Shown here: positions 17,769 to 27,762 of the stretch, piece by piece | Numbering within the stretch: position 1 is the first letter of the stretch | Layout: the number at the start of each line of letters is the position of its first letter | Assembly: GCF_028748065.1 (NCBI RefSeq) | Contig: NZ_CP118166.1 | Span: forward strand, 2,619,501-2,683,500 | Reading direction: 5' to 3' | Source of the DNA: Hyphococcus flavus | GTDB taxonomy: Bacteria; Pseudomonadota; Alphaproteobacteria; Caulobacterales; Parvularculaceae | Length of the DNA stretch: 64,000 nucleotides | Notes under the pieces: model-generated | What the model was told of the DNA's origin: nothing | Seen by the model: only the letters and a program-made list of their open reading frames with translations | The model's database searches: none | Translations under genes and position numbers: made by a program

Positions 17769-18680
17769 ATGCTCTTCACCAAAAAATCCGCCGCTGAAAA
17801 ACGCGCAGACTTTAGAAAAGGTCTCGCCTCAGGAAAGCTGCTTCAGTTTCCGGGCGCGTTTAACCCGCTCTGCGCCCAGATGATTGAAGGCAAGGGTTTT
17901 GACGGCGTTTATATTTCCGGCGCTGTCATGTCTGCCGATCTTTGCCTGCCGGATATCGGCATCGCTACCATGACGGAGTTCGTCGAACGTGGACAACAGA
18001 TTGCTCGCGTAACCGATCTTCCGGCATTCATCGATATCGACACCGGCTTCGGCGAGCCCATGGCGGCGGCGCGCACTGTGCGTTCGATGGAAGAGGCAGG
18101 TCTCGCCGGTTGCCACATCGAAGATCAGGTCATGCCGAAACGTTGCGGGCATCTCGACGGCAAGGAGATCGTCCCGACGGAAATCATGATCCAGCGGGTA
18201 AAAGCAGCGGCCGAAGCCAAGCGCGACCCGAATTTCGTCTTGATCGCCCGTTCCGATGCGCGCGCCGTCGAAGGTCTCGACAGCGCCATCGACCGGATGA
18301 AAGCCTATGTGGACGCCGGCGCCGACATGATTTTTCCGGAAGCGATGAAGTCGGAAAAAGAGTTTGAAGCAGTGCGAGAGGCGCTCGATGTGCCGATCCT
18401 CGCTAACATGACGGAGTTCGGCAAGTCGCGTTTGCTCAATAAAAAAGAACTCGAAGATCTCGGTTTCAACGTAGTGATCTATCCGGTCACGACCTTGCGC
18501 CTCGCTATGGGCGCCTGCGATGTGGGGCTCGACCGCATTCTAAAAGACGGCGACCAGAACGGCATTCTCGACATCATGCAGCACCGGCGTGATCTCTACG
18601 ATCTCTTACGCTATCACGACTACAACAAATTCGATGAGTCGATTTACAATTTCCAGGTTAGCGATACGCCGCTGGAATAA
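17769..18680 (+). CDS. prpB: Methylisocitrate lyase
   Basis: This 303-aa protein of the isocitrate lyase/PEP mutase superfamily has the catalytic motif KRCGHLDGKE (residues about 123-132), the Mg-binding DIDTGFG near residue 90 and HIEDQ near 116. PrpB cleaves 2-methylisocitrate to pyruvate and succinate. The KRCGH motif is shared with isocitrate lyases and separates it from PEP mutases. It is 31 bp after the lipoprotein gene and 56 bp before prpC, on the same strand. Confidence 0.94.
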   Translation: MLFTKKSAAEKRADFRKGLASGKLLQFPGAFNPLCAQMIEGKGFDGVYISGAVMSADLCLPDIGIATMTEFVERGQQIARVTDLPAFIDIDTGFGEPMAAARTVRSMEEAGLAGCHIEDQVMPKRCGHLDGKEIVPTEIMIQRVKAAAEAKRDPNFVLIARSDARAVEGLDSAIDRMKAYVDAGADMIFPEAMKSEKEFEAVREALDVPILANMTEFGKSRLLNKKELEDLGFNVVIYPVTTLRLAMGACDVGLDRILKDGDQNGILDIMQHRRDLYDLLRYHDYNKFDESIYNFQVSDTPLE

Positions 18681-18736
18681 CCATATCTCGCCTTCGATGC
18701 GCGACAACGAAACTGTACGGCAGGAGAAGAAACGAC

Positions 18737-19873
18737 ATGACGGATACGGATATCAAATACGGCCTGGCTGGCGTGGTGACCGACGACACAGCGGTGTCAA
18801 AAGTGATGCCGGAGACGAATTCGCTCACCTATCGCGGATACGCGGTGCAGGATCTGGCGACGCAGTGCCGGTTTGAAGAAACGGCTTATCTGATCTGGAA
18901 TGGTGAACTGCCATCGCAGAGCCAGCTTGATGAATTCAAGGCAATGGAACGCGCACAGCGGGGCATTTCCAAGGACCTCATCGACGTCATGCGCAAATTC
19001 CCCAAAGGCGCGCACCCGATGGCGACCTTGCGTACAGCCGTCAGCTTTCTCGGCCTGGAAGATAAAGAGATTGAAGATCACGCTACGGACAAGCTCTATG
19101 AGCGTGCTATCAGCATGTATGCAAAAATCCCGGAAATTGTTGCTGCCGATTATCGTCTGCGCAATGGTAAAGAACCAATTGCGCCAATGAAAGACCTCGG
19201 CTTCTCCGAAAACTTCTTCCACATGTGTTTCGGCGAGGTGCCGGCGCCTGAAACCGTAAAGTGCTTCGACATTTCAATGACGCTTTATGCGGAACATTCG
19301 TTTAATGCGTCGACATTTACAGCGCGCGTCATCGCCTCGTCACTCTCCGGCATTTATTCCGCCGTAACTGGCGCCATCGGTTCGCTCAAAGGCCCGCTTC
19401 ATGGCGGCGCTAACGAGGCGGTCATGCACATGCTGAAAGAAGTCGGCACGGCGGAAAACGCCAAGGCGTGGATGCTCGATGCGCTTGCGACCAAGAAAAA
19501 AATCATGGGCTTTGGTCACCGGGTTTACCGTTCCGGCGACAGCCGCGTGCCGACCATGACGGATGCTTACAAAAAGATGGTCGACATCATTGGCACTGAT
19601 GAAGCGAAGATGTATTGGGAAATGAGTAAAACTCTTGATGAGACCATGGTGTCTGAAAAGGGCATTTATCCTAATCTCGATTTCCCGGCAGGTCCGGCGT
19701 ATTACCTGATGGGTTTTGAGATCCCCATGTTCACGCCGATTTTCGTGATGAGCCGGATTACCGGTTGGACCGCCCATATCATGGAACAGCTCGGCGATAA
19801 CAAGTTGATCCGGCCGCTTTCTAACTATACAGGTCCTGCCCAGCGCGATGTGACGCCTATTAACGCGCGATAG
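18737..19873 (+). CDS. prpC: 2-methylcitrate synthase
   Basis: This 378-aa citrate-synthase-fold protein is close to the usual length of 2-methylcitrate synthases and shorter than type-II citrate synthases. It contains [14 protein letters not shown] near residue 220 and [14 protein letters not shown] near residue 257, with catalytic histidines. It condenses propionyl-CoA with oxaloacetate. The N-terminus [27 protein letters not shown] is typical of PrpC. AGGAGAAG lies upstream of the ATG. It follows prpB; folE begins 8 bp after it, possibly in the same transcript. Confidence 0.94.
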   Translation: MTDTDIKYGLAGVVTDDTAVSKVMPETNSLTYRGYAVQDLATQCRFEETAYLIWNGELPSQSQLDEFKAMERAQRGISKDLIDVMRKFPKGAHPMATLRTAVSFLGLEDKEIEDHATDKLYERAISMYAKIPEIVAADYRLRNGKEPIAPMKDLGFSENFFHMCFGEVPAPETVKCFDISMTLYAEHSFNASTFTARVIASSLSGIYSAVTGAIGSLKGPLHGGANEAVMHMLKEVGTAENAKAWMLDALATKKKIMGFGHRVYRSGDSRVPTMTDAYKKMVDIIGTDEAKMYWEMSKTLDETMVSEKGIYPNLDFPAGPAYYLMGFEIPMFTPIFVMSRITGWTAHIMEQLGDNKLIRPLSNYTGPAQRDVTPINAR

Positions 19874-19881
19874 GAGCCTTG

Positions 19882-20475
19882 ATGGCTGGACAGCCGCGAG
19901 AAAGAACGGATGAAGAGCGCGCACGCGCCCTGGAGGCTGTGCGCGAACTCATCCGCTGGATCGGCGATGACCCGAAGCGGGAAGGCCTGAAAGATACGCC
20001 CCGGCGGGTAGTCGATGCATTCCTTGAGTATTTTCAGGGCTATGAAGAATGTCCCGAAACGTACCTGCAGCGAACTTTTGAACAGGTCGGCGGGTATGAC
20101 GAAATCGTTCTGTTAAAAGACATTCCGTTTCATTCCCATTGTGAACACCATATGGCGCCAATCATCGGCAAGGCGCATGTGGCGTATCTGCCAACGGATA
20201 AAGTCGTCGGGATATCAAAACTCGCGCGCGTTGTTCAGGCTTATGCAAGGCGGTTGCAGGTGCAAGAACGGCTGACTGCCGAAATCGCCGATTGCATTCA
20301 GAAGGTGCTGGAACCACAGGGCGTAGCAGTGGTTATTGAGGCGTCACACGCATGCATGACTGCGCGCGGCGTTAATACACCCGGTGTTTCCATGACCACT
20401 AGCCGGATGATGGGCGTCTTTCGTGAAGACCACAAAGCGCGCGAAGAACTGATGAAACTGATTGTGATCAAATGA
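19882..20475 (+). CDS. folE: GTP cyclohydrolase I
   Basis: This 197-aa protein contains the Zn and active-site motif [22 protein letters not shown] near residues 84-105 and the later HACMTARGV. It opens GTP to 7,8-dihydroneopterin triphosphate for folate and pterins. I chose the ATG at 19882, with AGGAG at 19872-19876, rather than an adjacent in-frame TTG. The position after prpC is probably not functional. Confidence 0.96.
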   Translation: MAGQPRERTDEERARALEAVRELIRWIGDDPKREGLKDTPRRVVDAFLEYFQGYEECPETYLQRTFEQVGGYDEIVLLKDIPFHSHCEHHMAPIIGKAHVAYLPTDKVVGISKLARVVQAYARRLQVQERLTAEIADCIQKVLEPQGVAVVIEASHACMTARGVNTPGVSMTTSRMMGVFREDHKAREELMKLIVIK

Positions 20476-20510
20476 TCGCTTCTGGCGGTCGTGCTGGTTA
20501 GGAAAGAACT

Positions 20511-21287
20511 ATGGCTTACGAATGCATTCTTACTGAAACTGACGGCAATGTCGGCATCATTACATTAAACAGGCCAGATGCGCTCAACGCGTTTAACAAA
20601 CAGCTCATGGACGAAGTCACCGAAGCGGTGAAAGCGTTCGAAGCGGATGATGCGATTGGCTGCATGGTGCTGACCGGATCGGAAAAGGCGTTCGCCGCTG
20701 GCGCCGACATCAAGGAAATGGCGTCCAAAGATTATATCGACGTCATGCGTGAAGAATTCATCACTGCAAATTGGGAAGAAGTGACCCGCACGCGCAAGCC
20801 GGTGATTGCTGCTGTCGCTGGTTATGCTCTTGGCGGCGGCTGCGAACTTGCCCTGATGTGCGACTTCATCATCGCCGGCGACAATGCAAAGTTTGGTCAG
20901 CCGGAAATTTCCATCGGCGCTATGCCAGGCGCCGGGGGCACGCAGCGACTGGCGCGTTTTATCGGCAAGTCCAAGGCTATGGAAATGTGCTTGACCGGCC
21001 GCATGATGGACGCGGAAGAAGCTGAACGCTGCGGCCTTGTCAGCCGGATCGTGCCTAAAGGCGAACTCCGTGAAGAAGCAATTCGCGTTGCAAAACAGAT
21101 CGCCGGTTTTTCCCGCCCGATCACGTTGTTGACCAAAGAAGCCGTCAACCGCGCCTATGAAACGACGCTGTCTGAAGGCGTCAGATTTGAACGGCGCGTA
21201 TTCCATTCGGTCTATGCATTTGATGACCAAAAAGAGGGGATGGCCGCTTTCCTCGAAAAACGTAAACCGGTTTTCAAAAACAAATAA
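20511..21287 (+). CDS. Enoyl-CoA hydratase
   Basis: This 258-aa crotonase-fold protein has the oxyanion-hole segment AAGADIKEM near residues 63-71, [12 protein letters not shown] near residue 107, and the active-site region [21 protein letters not shown], which contains the second catalytic glutamate position of true hydratases ([10 protein letters not shown]). This matches short-chain enoyl-CoA hydratases (EchA/FadB-like) of beta-oxidation. It may support propionate or fatty acid catabolism beside the prp genes. AGGAAAG precedes the ATG. Confidence 0.93.
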   Translation: MAYECILTETDGNVGIITLNRPDALNAFNKQLMDEVTEAVKAFEADDAIGCMVLTGSEKAFAAGADIKEMASKDYIDVMREEFITANWEEVTRTRKPVIAAVAGYALGGGCELALMCDFIIAGDNAKFGQPEISIGAMPGAGGTQRLARFIGKSKAMEMCLTGRMMDAEEAERCGLVSRIVPKGELREEAIRVAKQIAGFSRPITLLTKEAVNRAYETTLSEGVRFERRVFHSVYAFDDQKEGMAAFLEKRKPVFKNK

Positions 21288-21314
21288 CACGCTAGCGCCT
21301 GCGGCGGAGTCAAA

Positions 21315-23216
21315 ATGGATAATCTCGTACTTGCCTTCGCCATTATCGGCGCGCTCGGAATCGGCGCGCAATGGCTGGCGTGGCGTTTGAACTTTCCCGC
21401 TATCGTGCTGATGGCGATTGCGGGCGTTCTTGCGGGACCGGTCCTGCAAATTTTCTCCGCGCCTGATGCCGCGCCCGGCACGCCGCCTATGGAGGCGTTG
21501 TTCGGCGAGTTCTACCGCCCGATTATCGCCGTCGCAGTTGCTGTTATTCTTTTTGAAGGCGGACTGCAGCTTAATTTTTCCGAACTGCGCGGACTGACGC
21601 GGGGTGTGAGGCGGCTGGTGTTTCCCGGCGTGCCTATTGCCTGGTTTCTAGGTGCTGCGACGACCTATCTGATCGCCGGCCTGTCATGGCAGGTATCCCT
21701 TTTGTTTGGCGGGATCATGGTTGTGACCGGACCGACAGTGATCATTCCACTGTTGCGGCAATCAAAACTGAATCCGCGCCCGGCGACCCTGTTGAAGTGG
21801 GAAGGGATTGTTAACGACCCAATCGGCGCGCTCCTCGCAGTCGTCGTTTACGAGTTTCTGGTGATTGGCGAACATGGCGGCACCTCCGGAGAAATTATCA
21901 GCTCACTCATTCTGGCGGCGCTTTTGGCGGGCGGGCTTGGTTATGCGTTCGGCAAGTTTGTGACTGCTACTTTCCGGCGCGGTCTGGTGCCGGAATACTT
22001 AAAGCCGCCGGTGTTGCTGACGCTTGTGTTGATATGTTTCGAGCTTGCCAACTTGTTGCAACACGAAGCTGGCTTGCTGTCTGTAACTGCCATGGGTGTC
22101 ACGCTTGCCAACGCGAAAATCGCCAGCATCAACGAACTAAGATTATTCAAGGAGAACATTACTGTTCTTCTTGTGTCGGGCGTGTTTGTTATTCTGACGG
22201 CCAACCTGACGGTTCAGTCTATCGGCGCGCTCGATTGGTCGATCTTCTGGTTCCTGGCCGCGATGCTGTTTGTCGTGCGTCCACTGACGGTTTTCATCTC
22301 GACTATAGGTTCCGGACTTCCATGGAAGGAACGATTGCTGGTCGCATGGATTGCGCCGCGCGGTATCGTCGCCGTTGCAGTGTCGAGTTTTTTCGGCGCG
22401 TCGCTTATGGCCGAAGGATATATGGATGGCGGCAAGCTCATCCCGCTTGCGTTTGGCATGGTGTTCGCCACCGTCGTGCTGCATGGATTTACGATTACGC
22501 CGCTGGCGAAGTGGCTGGGGCTGGCGTCGCGTGAACGTCCTGGCGTACTTATAGTCGGCGCGTCGCCATTTTCAGCCGCGCTTGCCGCAAAACTGAAAGA
22601 AATGGAAGTGCCGGTAATGGTCGCTGACACAAGCTGGCGGCGATTGAAACCCGCACGACTCGCCAGTGTCGAAACCTACTACGGTGAGATATTGTCGGAG
22701 GTGACGGAACATCATCTCGACCTCAATCGGTACGGTTATCTGCTGGCGCTAGGCGGCAACGAATCTCACAATGCGCTAGTGGCGACAGACCTTGCCCCGG
22801 AACTTGGGCGCGCTGCGATCTATCAGGTCAATGCGCGCGGCAAGGAAGAAGATGACCGCAAGGCGTTATCTTATACCTTGCAGGGCCGCACATTCCTCCA
22901 TTCAGGTGCTGCGCTGGACGAGCTTCTGCGCCGTCATTACAGCGGATGGATTTTTCAACGAACGAAGCTATCAGAAGAGTATCCGCCGGAACAATATAAA
23001 AAAGATCTCGGTGCCGAGCATGAAATTGTGTTGCTGATCAGGAAAGGCGTGATTACGTTTGCTTCCCGGGAAGTTCCAGTGAAGCCTGAAATCGGTGACA
23101 CGGTGCTGGCTTATATTCCGAAGCCGCCGGACAAAAAGCCCGCAGAAAAATCAAAAGCAGACGGTGAAAAGCCGAAGGAAACTGGCGAAGCGAAGACCGA
23201 AAGCTCGAGTGTTTAA
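21315..23216 (+). CDS. CPA-type cation:proton antiporter with C-terminal Rossmann domain
   Basis: This 633-aa protein has about 12 transmembrane segments over residues 1-400 (for example VVTGPTVIIPLLRQSKLNPRPATLLKWEGIVNDPIGALLAV, with the ND-P/GAL pattern of CPA1 antiporters). A TrkA-N-like nucleotide-binding domain follows from about residue 412 (GVLIVGASPFSAALAAKLKEMEVPVMVAD), then a TrkA-C-like region and a charged, probably disordered tail (PPDKKPAEKSKADGEK). The family exchanges Na+ or K+ for H+. It is likely an inner-membrane ion homeostasis protein, functionally related to the TrkAH system at the left edge. Confidence 0.92.
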   Translation: MDNLVLAFAIIGALGIGAQWLAWRLNFPAIVLMAIAGVLAGPVLQIFSAPDAAPGTPPMEALFGEFYRPIIAVAVAVILFEGGLQLNFSELRGLTRGVRRLVFPGVPIAWFLGAATTYLIAGLSWQVSLLFGGIMVVTGPTVIIPLLRQSKLNPRPATLLKWEGIVNDPIGALLAVVVYEFLVIGEHGGTSGEIISSLILAALLAGGLGYAFGKFVTATFRRGLVPEYLKPPVLLTLVLICFELANLLQHEAGLLSVTAMGVTLANAKIASINELRLFKENITVLLVSGVFVILTANLTVQSIGALDWSIFWFLAAMLFVVRPLTVFISTIGSGLPWKERLLVAWIAPRGIVAVAVSSFFGASLMAEGYMDGGKLIPLAFGMVFATVVLHGFTITPLAKWLGLASRERPGVLIVGASPFSAALAAKLKEMEVPVMVADTSWRRLKPARLASVETYYGEILSEVTEHHLDLNRYGYLLALGGNESHNALVATDLAPELGRAAIYQVNARGKEEDDRKALSYTLQGRTFLHSGAALDELLRRHYSGWIFQRTKLSEEYPPEQYKKDLGAEHEIVLLIRKGVITFASREVPVKPEIGDTVLAYIPKPPDKKPAEKSKADGEKPKETGEAKTESSSV

Positions 23217-23300
23217 CAAGACGTAAACACGATTTCCCGCCCTAATGCTTAACGGCGCATTAGCGCTTATTCCCGTAATGTTTCGTCGGGATAAGAACTT

Positions 23301-23471
23301 ATGCGCGCGCAAAAACCTTTTCAGGCTGCGCAGGGCTCGCGCCTTGCTGATTATGCTTCCCGTATGGGCGAGGCGCTGGTGCGCCGTCGCGCCGAACTGG
23401 AAGCGCGGGCGGCGCGCGCGTTGAGGCGGAAACCGCGATCAAGGCGCGATCCGAATTTCTGGCGAATATGA
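23301..23471 (+). pseudogene. N-terminal fragment of the histidine-kinase-like gene (frame ends early)
   Basis: An ATG at 23301 opens a 56-codon frame (MRAQKPFQAAQGSRLADYASRMGEALVRRRAELEARAARA...), a coiled segment typical just before an H-box. It then runs out of phase and stops at 23469-23471. Adding one G in the run GCGCGCGCG-TTGAG (around 23412-23421) would join it seamlessly to the downstream frame (VEAETAIKARSEFLANMNHELRTPLN). I therefore read a one-base deletion, either a real mutation or a sequencing error. Confidence 0.7.
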
Positions 23472-24211
23472 ACCATGAACTTCGAACGCCGCTGAATGCG
23501 ATTATCGGCTTTGCGACTATGCTGCGCGACAGTGAAGATTATGAGCTTGGCGCGGATCAGCGCGTTACCTACGCTGAATATATTCTTCAGTCTGCCGATT
23601 TGCTGTTGGGGCACATCAATACGCTGCTGGATGTCGCGGCGCTCGATAGCGGCAAGGTTGAGCTGAACAGCGACGTGATTGATTTCAGCACGCTCCTGAA
23701 CGACGCCATCAATCGCGTGCTGGTGCGGGCTGAGGCTGCTGGGGTCGCCATAGAGCGGCTAGAGGGCGATGCGGACGTGCTCGGCTGGGGTGATGCGGAC
23801 CGTATCGGCCAGGCTACTGATCATTTGTTGCATACCGCCGTTAAAATGAGCGAGGAGGGCGGCAAGGTGCTGGTCCGTGTCTCGCAGACAGACAAGGGTT
23901 GGGCCGAAATCGCTATTCGTGATGAGGGTGACGGCCTCAGTAATGAAGAGCTGTACGAGGCGCTGGAAGTTTTCAATGAAACCCTGCGCGGCCTTGATCG
24001 CTCATGGATGGGGCCGGGTGTTGGCTACGCCATCGCGAAAACATTCGTCGAAATGCAAGGCGGGCGTTTCAGCATTGAGAGTCGTCTGGACGAGGGGACG
24101 CTTGTCCAGATCGCGCTGCCGCCGCCAAATATAGACGTCAAACCAATCGAAGACTCTGAACAAGACGAGACTGAACAAACCATGCCGGAGAGAAAGAATG
24201 ACGCCGCCTAG
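23468..24211 (+). CDS. Histidine-kinase-like protein, C-terminal frame
   Basis: This 247-aa frame starts at the H-box (MNHELRTPLNAIIGFATML), so the annotated ATG is unlikely to be the original start (see the frameshift upstream). A DHp segment is followed by an HATPase region: an N-box-like stretch (DRIGQATDHLLHTAVKMSEEGG), in which the usual asparagine of the N-box appears to be threonine, a D/G1 box DEGDGLS and a G2-like GPGVGYAIAKTFVEMQGG. No sensor or transmembrane domain is seen. Kinase activity is doubtful because of the N-box change. The stop overlaps the next gene by 14 bp. Confidence 0.75.
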   Translation: MNHELRTPLNAIIGFATMLRDSEDYELGADQRVTYAEYILQSADLLLGHINTLLDVAALDSGKVELNSDVIDFSTLLNDAINRVLVRAEAAGVAIERLEGDADVLGWGDADRIGQATDHLLHTAVKMSEEGGKVLVRVSQTDKGWAEIAIRDEGDGLSNEELYEALEVFNETLRGLDRSWMGPGVGYAIAKTFVEMQGGRFSIESRLDEGTLVQIALPPPNIDVKPIEDSEQDETEQTMPERKNDAA

Positions 24212-25913
24212 CAAGAGCGCAAAAAAATCACCCTTCTCACGGAAGGGGGCTGCGGCGCCAACCGCTGAAGCATTTGACATGGCGTTTCAGGATAAGCCCC
24301 GTGTCGGTTCGGTGGTATCTGTCACCGGTTCCCACGCGCTGGTCATGCTGGATGAAGACAAGCCGGGCGATGATCGCGCGTCACGGCCGCAGCTCGGCGC
24401 AATCATGAGCGTCGACGCCGGCGCATCAATTGTACTGGGTCTCGTCTCCGCCATGAGCAACCCGGCGCCAAGCCTCGACCCGTCCGTTCCTGATATGCGG
24501 ATTATTGAAATCGAACTGATCGGCGAGTTCACCAAGCCGACAATCAACGCTCCGGCGCGGTTTAAAAGAGGTGTCTCATCTTACCCGACACTTGGCGACA
24601 ATGTGCATGTGGCGACGCGCGACGAATTGACGGCGCTTTTCTCTGTAAATGGGGCCGCCAGCGTGCGCGTGGGTGTTGTGAAGCAGGATGCGCAAATCCC
24701 GGCGACGGTGAATGTGGATGAAATCTTCTCCCGCCACTGCGCCATACTGGGCACTACAGGCGCCGGCAAATCCTGTGCCGTCGCCTTGCTGCTTCGTGCT
24801 GTCCTGCAGCGCTTTCCTCACGCTCATATCGTCATACTCGATCCGCATAATGAATATGGGAAAAGTTTCGATGGTCGCACCGTTGTGTTCGATCCGCAGA
24901 GTTTTTCATTACCTTATTGGATGCTGACATTCGATGAACTTGTGGAGGTGTTGTATCCTGGCCGCTCGCGCGATTCAGAAGAAATCGAAATTCTCGCCGA
25001 TCTGTTGCCTGCAGCGAAGAAAATGAATCTTGGCGCTGCCGGGCGTGGCGGACGCCTGCGTACGGACTCAACAGCGATCACGGTCGATACGCCAATCCCT
25101 TACCGGATTTCAGAACTACTCGGCCTGATTGATAAAGCGCTTGGCGGGCTTGATGGCGCCCGCAATGGCGCGCCTTACAAACGCCTGCGCAGCCGTATTT
25201 ACACGATCAGTCAGGATGCTCGCTACGCGTTCATGTTCGGCGGGCTGACAGTTCAGGATACGCTAAAGTCTATGCTGAGCGATTTGTTTCGGATCCCGGC
25301 GGACGGGCAACCGATCAGCGTAATTGAGCTTGGCGGTTTACCGGCAGACGTGGTGCAGGTTGTTGTTTCAGTGGTGTCGCGCCTGGCGTTTGAATTCGGT
25401 TTATGGAGCAAGGGCGCCGCGCCCATCGCGCTTGTTTGTGAAGATGCGCACCGTTACGCACCCGCCGACCCGAACGAAGGCTTTGCGCCGACGCGCCGTT
25501 CGCTCATCCGTATTGCGAAAGAGGGCCGCAAGACCGGCGTTTCGCTATGGGTCGCGTCGCAACGCCCAACGGAGCTTGACCCAACGATCCTTTCCCAATG
25601 CAATACCATCTTCGCCATGCGTCTTGCGAATCAGGCCGATCAGGAGGCGTTGCGCGCCGCCGTGCCTGACGCATCGACTAGCCTTTTAAGCTGCCTGCCG
25701 TCGCTAGGTTTGGGCGAAGCCATCGCCGTGGGTGAAGGCGTACCGATGCCGACGCGTATTCGCTTCGATGCGCTGCCAGGTAATGCGGTGCCGCGCAGCC
25801 TCACCGCGTGTTTCACCGACGGCTGGTCGGTCGAAATCGAGGACAACAGCTTCATCGACCGCATTGTCGAACAATGGCGCGCCCAGAGGATGCTGACGCC
25901 TGATTTAGAGTAG
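24198..25913 (+). CDS. HerA-like (DUF87) ATPase with HAS-barrel
   Basis: This 571-aa protein has an N-terminal HAS-barrel-like beta domain (residues about 35-165: RVGSVVSVTGSHALVMLDED, LGAIMSVDAGASIVLGLVSAM), a Walker A GTTGAGKS near residues 185-192, ILDPHNEYGKSF, a Walker B-like IALVCEDAHRYAP near 411-423, and GRKTGVSLWVASQRPTELDPTILSQCNT. These are hallmarks of the HerA/FtsK-type translocase ATPases, ring-shaped DNA motors. No NurA nuclease partner is nearby. It overlaps the kinase-like gene by 14 bp, so a functional link with that gene is inferred. Confidence 0.88.
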   Translation: MTPPSKSAKKSPFSRKGAAAPTAEAFDMAFQDKPRVGSVVSVTGSHALVMLDEDKPGDDRASRPQLGAIMSVDAGASIVLGLVSAMSNPAPSLDPSVPDMRIIEIELIGEFTKPTINAPARFKRGVSSYPTLGDNVHVATRDELTALFSVNGAASVRVGVVKQDAQIPATVNVDEIFSRHCAILGTTGAGKSCAVALLLRAVLQRFPHAHIVILDPHNEYGKSFDGRTVVFDPQSFSLPYWMLTFDELVEVLYPGRSRDSEEIEILADLLPAAKKMNLGAAGRGGRLRTDSTAITVDTPIPYRISELLGLIDKALGGLDGARNGAPYKRLRSRIYTISQDARYAFMFGGLTVQDTLKSMLSDLFRIPADGQPISVIELGGLPADVVQVVVSVVSRLAFEFGLWSKGAAPIALVCEDAHRYAPADPNEGFAPTRRSLIRIAKEGRKTGVSLWVASQRPTELDPTILSQCNTIFAMRLANQADQEALRAAVPDASTSLLSCLPSLGLGEAIAVGEGVPMPTRIRFDALPGNAVPRSLTACFTDGWSVEIEDNSFIDRIVEQWRAQRMLTPDLE

Positions 25914-25978
25914 GTGGTTTCAGTTTCGCATTATGCTATCGTGCAGATACGCAATTCGACTCATGATCACTCTTCCCG

Positions 25979-27580
25979 ATGGCGACCAGCAATAGTCCAA
26001 CTCTGAACCAAGGCGTTCGCCGTCAGCACTCCATGCTTGCTCGTGGCTCCGTCATCGCAAAATACGCCTTGCGCCGCTTTTTGGGCCGGGCCGGATACAA
26101 GCGCGTGGCGACCCGCAACTGGACGGCGAGCGGCGCTGCTGTCGGCGCGCTCGGTCTGACGGCGGACCTTATGGAGGTTTTTGGCTCCGTTGTTGAAATC
26201 GGGCTGGCGATCGCCGCCATGGCCGCCGCCGTTTTCGGTTTCATCATCCTGAAGCGTTTTCGTTTCTGCGCATCGTTTGCGGCGCCCTTTATCTTCGCCG
26301 CCATGACAACGCTTTTCCTTGGCGGTGTCGTCGTCGCAAAGGGGCTTGTCTCGGCACCTGAAGATCAGGGCTTGGTTGCGACCATTTTCAGCCGGCTCGA
26401 TCAGATCGACGAAACAACCCGACGCATAGAGATGACTGTGAACAAGACGGCGGAAGATGTTCAGTCAACTAAGGAGTCGATAAAATCCCTTGAGGCGCAG
26501 ATTGATCAGGTGTTGCGCGAACGGCTGCCCGCGAATGCCGATATTAATCCGGCGACCCGCGAAGCATTTGAAGCGGCGTTGCGCGATCTCGTGACGTCGA
26601 GCAACGCCAGAAAACAGGACGCCGTGACGTCACTCCTCAGCGGCGATGCCGATGAAGCCGCGCGGCGTCTTGAGGCGATTGCGGAGGACCAGACCCGGTC
26701 GGCCGCCGCTACCGCAAGCGAAGCCGCGAAAACCTGGATCGAGATCGCCGCGCTGAAATATATCAGCGAGCCGGAAGGCGCGATGGATGCGCTGACGCGC
26801 GCTGTGGCGCTGGAACCCGCGAACAAGAAAGCCAAAGTCATGCTGGCGGGGCTTGCCTATCAGTTTGGTGATTTGCAGCAGGCGTTCGATCTTACCCTCG
26901 AGCTCGTCGGGGGCGAGGGCGAGATTCCCGTGTGGGAGCGCAGAGATGGTCAGTTGGGCATTCGTCTCGCAAAGCCGCCAACGGATATTGATGACCCGGA
27001 GGAGCGCCGGCGCATAGTGCGCCAGATTGAGCGTGAGGAAGAATTCGTCGTGGCGAGCGCACTCGTCCTTCATGCGCAACTTTATTTCCAGAGCAACGAC
27101 ACGGATACGGCCGTGAAGTTGCTCGACCGGGCCGAGCGCTTCACACGGCATGACCGGTTTCCAGCGCTCGCTCGTGCGATTGAGTTGTCGAAGCTTGGCT
27201 ACCAACAGCGCACGCAGAGCGAACTTGAAAGCGCATTTGAGAACTGGCGCGCCATCACGGAAGGCACGAGCGCGACTGGCAGCGAACGAGCCGGGGCGTT
27301 CGCTCAAATGGCGATCATCAGCGGGCGTCGCGGTGAAGAAGACGAAGCGCGGCGTTACTTCCTCGAAGCGCGCGCCTATTACAGAGAGATGGACGATGCG
27401 CTAGGGGAGGCCGCGCTAAACAGGGCCGTCGGCGCCGGCATTTATTCCGGCGGCGACCGGGAGCTGGGCTGCGGCTATCTCCGCGATGCGAAAGAACAAT
27501 ACCTTGCATCAGGCGGCGATAAATGGGCAGACCAGCTCAACGTTGTCATTGCATTGGGCTGTAATGCGGGTTCGCCGTAG
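25979..27580 (+). CDS. Membrane protein with coiled coil and TPR-like repeats
   Basis: This is a 533-aa protein I do not assign to a family. Residues about 48-125 contain two to three hydrophobic segments (VEIGLAIAAMAAAVFGFIIL; FAAPFIFAAMTTLFLGGVVVAKG). These are followed by a likely coiled coil (RLDQIDETTRRIEMTVNKTAEDVQSTKESIKSLEAQIDQVL) and helical tetratricopeptide-like repeats to the end (AMDALTRAVALEPANKKAKVMLAGLAYQFGDLQQAF; DTAVKLLDRAERFTRHDRF). It may assemble protein complexes at the membrane. It lies 65 bp downstream of the HerA-like gene, same strand. Confidence 0.78.
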   Translation: MATSNSPTLNQGVRRQHSMLARGSVIAKYALRRFLGRAGYKRVATRNWTASGAAVGALGLTADLMEVFGSVVEIGLAIAAMAAAVFGFIILKRFRFCASFAAPFIFAAMTTLFLGGVVVAKGLVSAPEDQGLVATIFSRLDQIDETTRRIEMTVNKTAEDVQSTKESIKSLEAQIDQVLRERLPANADINPATREAFEAALRDLVTSSNARKQDAVTSLLSGDADEAARRLEAIAEDQTRSAAATASEAAKTWIEIAALKYISEPEGAMDALTRAVALEPANKKAKVMLAGLAYQFGDLQQAFDLTLELVGGEGEIPVWERRDGQLGIRLAKPPTDIDDPEERRRIVRQIEREEEFVVASALVLHAQLYFQSNDTDTAVKLLDRAERFTRHDRFPALARAIELSKLGYQQRTQSELESAFENWRAITEGTSATGSERAGAFAQMAIISGRRGEEDEARRYFLEARAYYREMDDALGEAALNRAVGAGIYSGGDRELGCGYLRDAKEQYLASGGDKWADQLNVVIALGCNAGSP

Positions 27581-27762
27581 CCAGCAAAACTTTCTCCCAC
27601 GTTTTGCATATTATCGAGTGCAACAGAATTATGAACCAAGCTGTTAGTTGACAGCTTTCAGTGTGAGCTCACTCAAAATTTGAACGAGCCTGACGCCACG
27701 AAAAGCATAGGGTTATTTCTTACCGCTAAGCTTTTACAGAGAACAGCGTTACAGGGAAGTCT

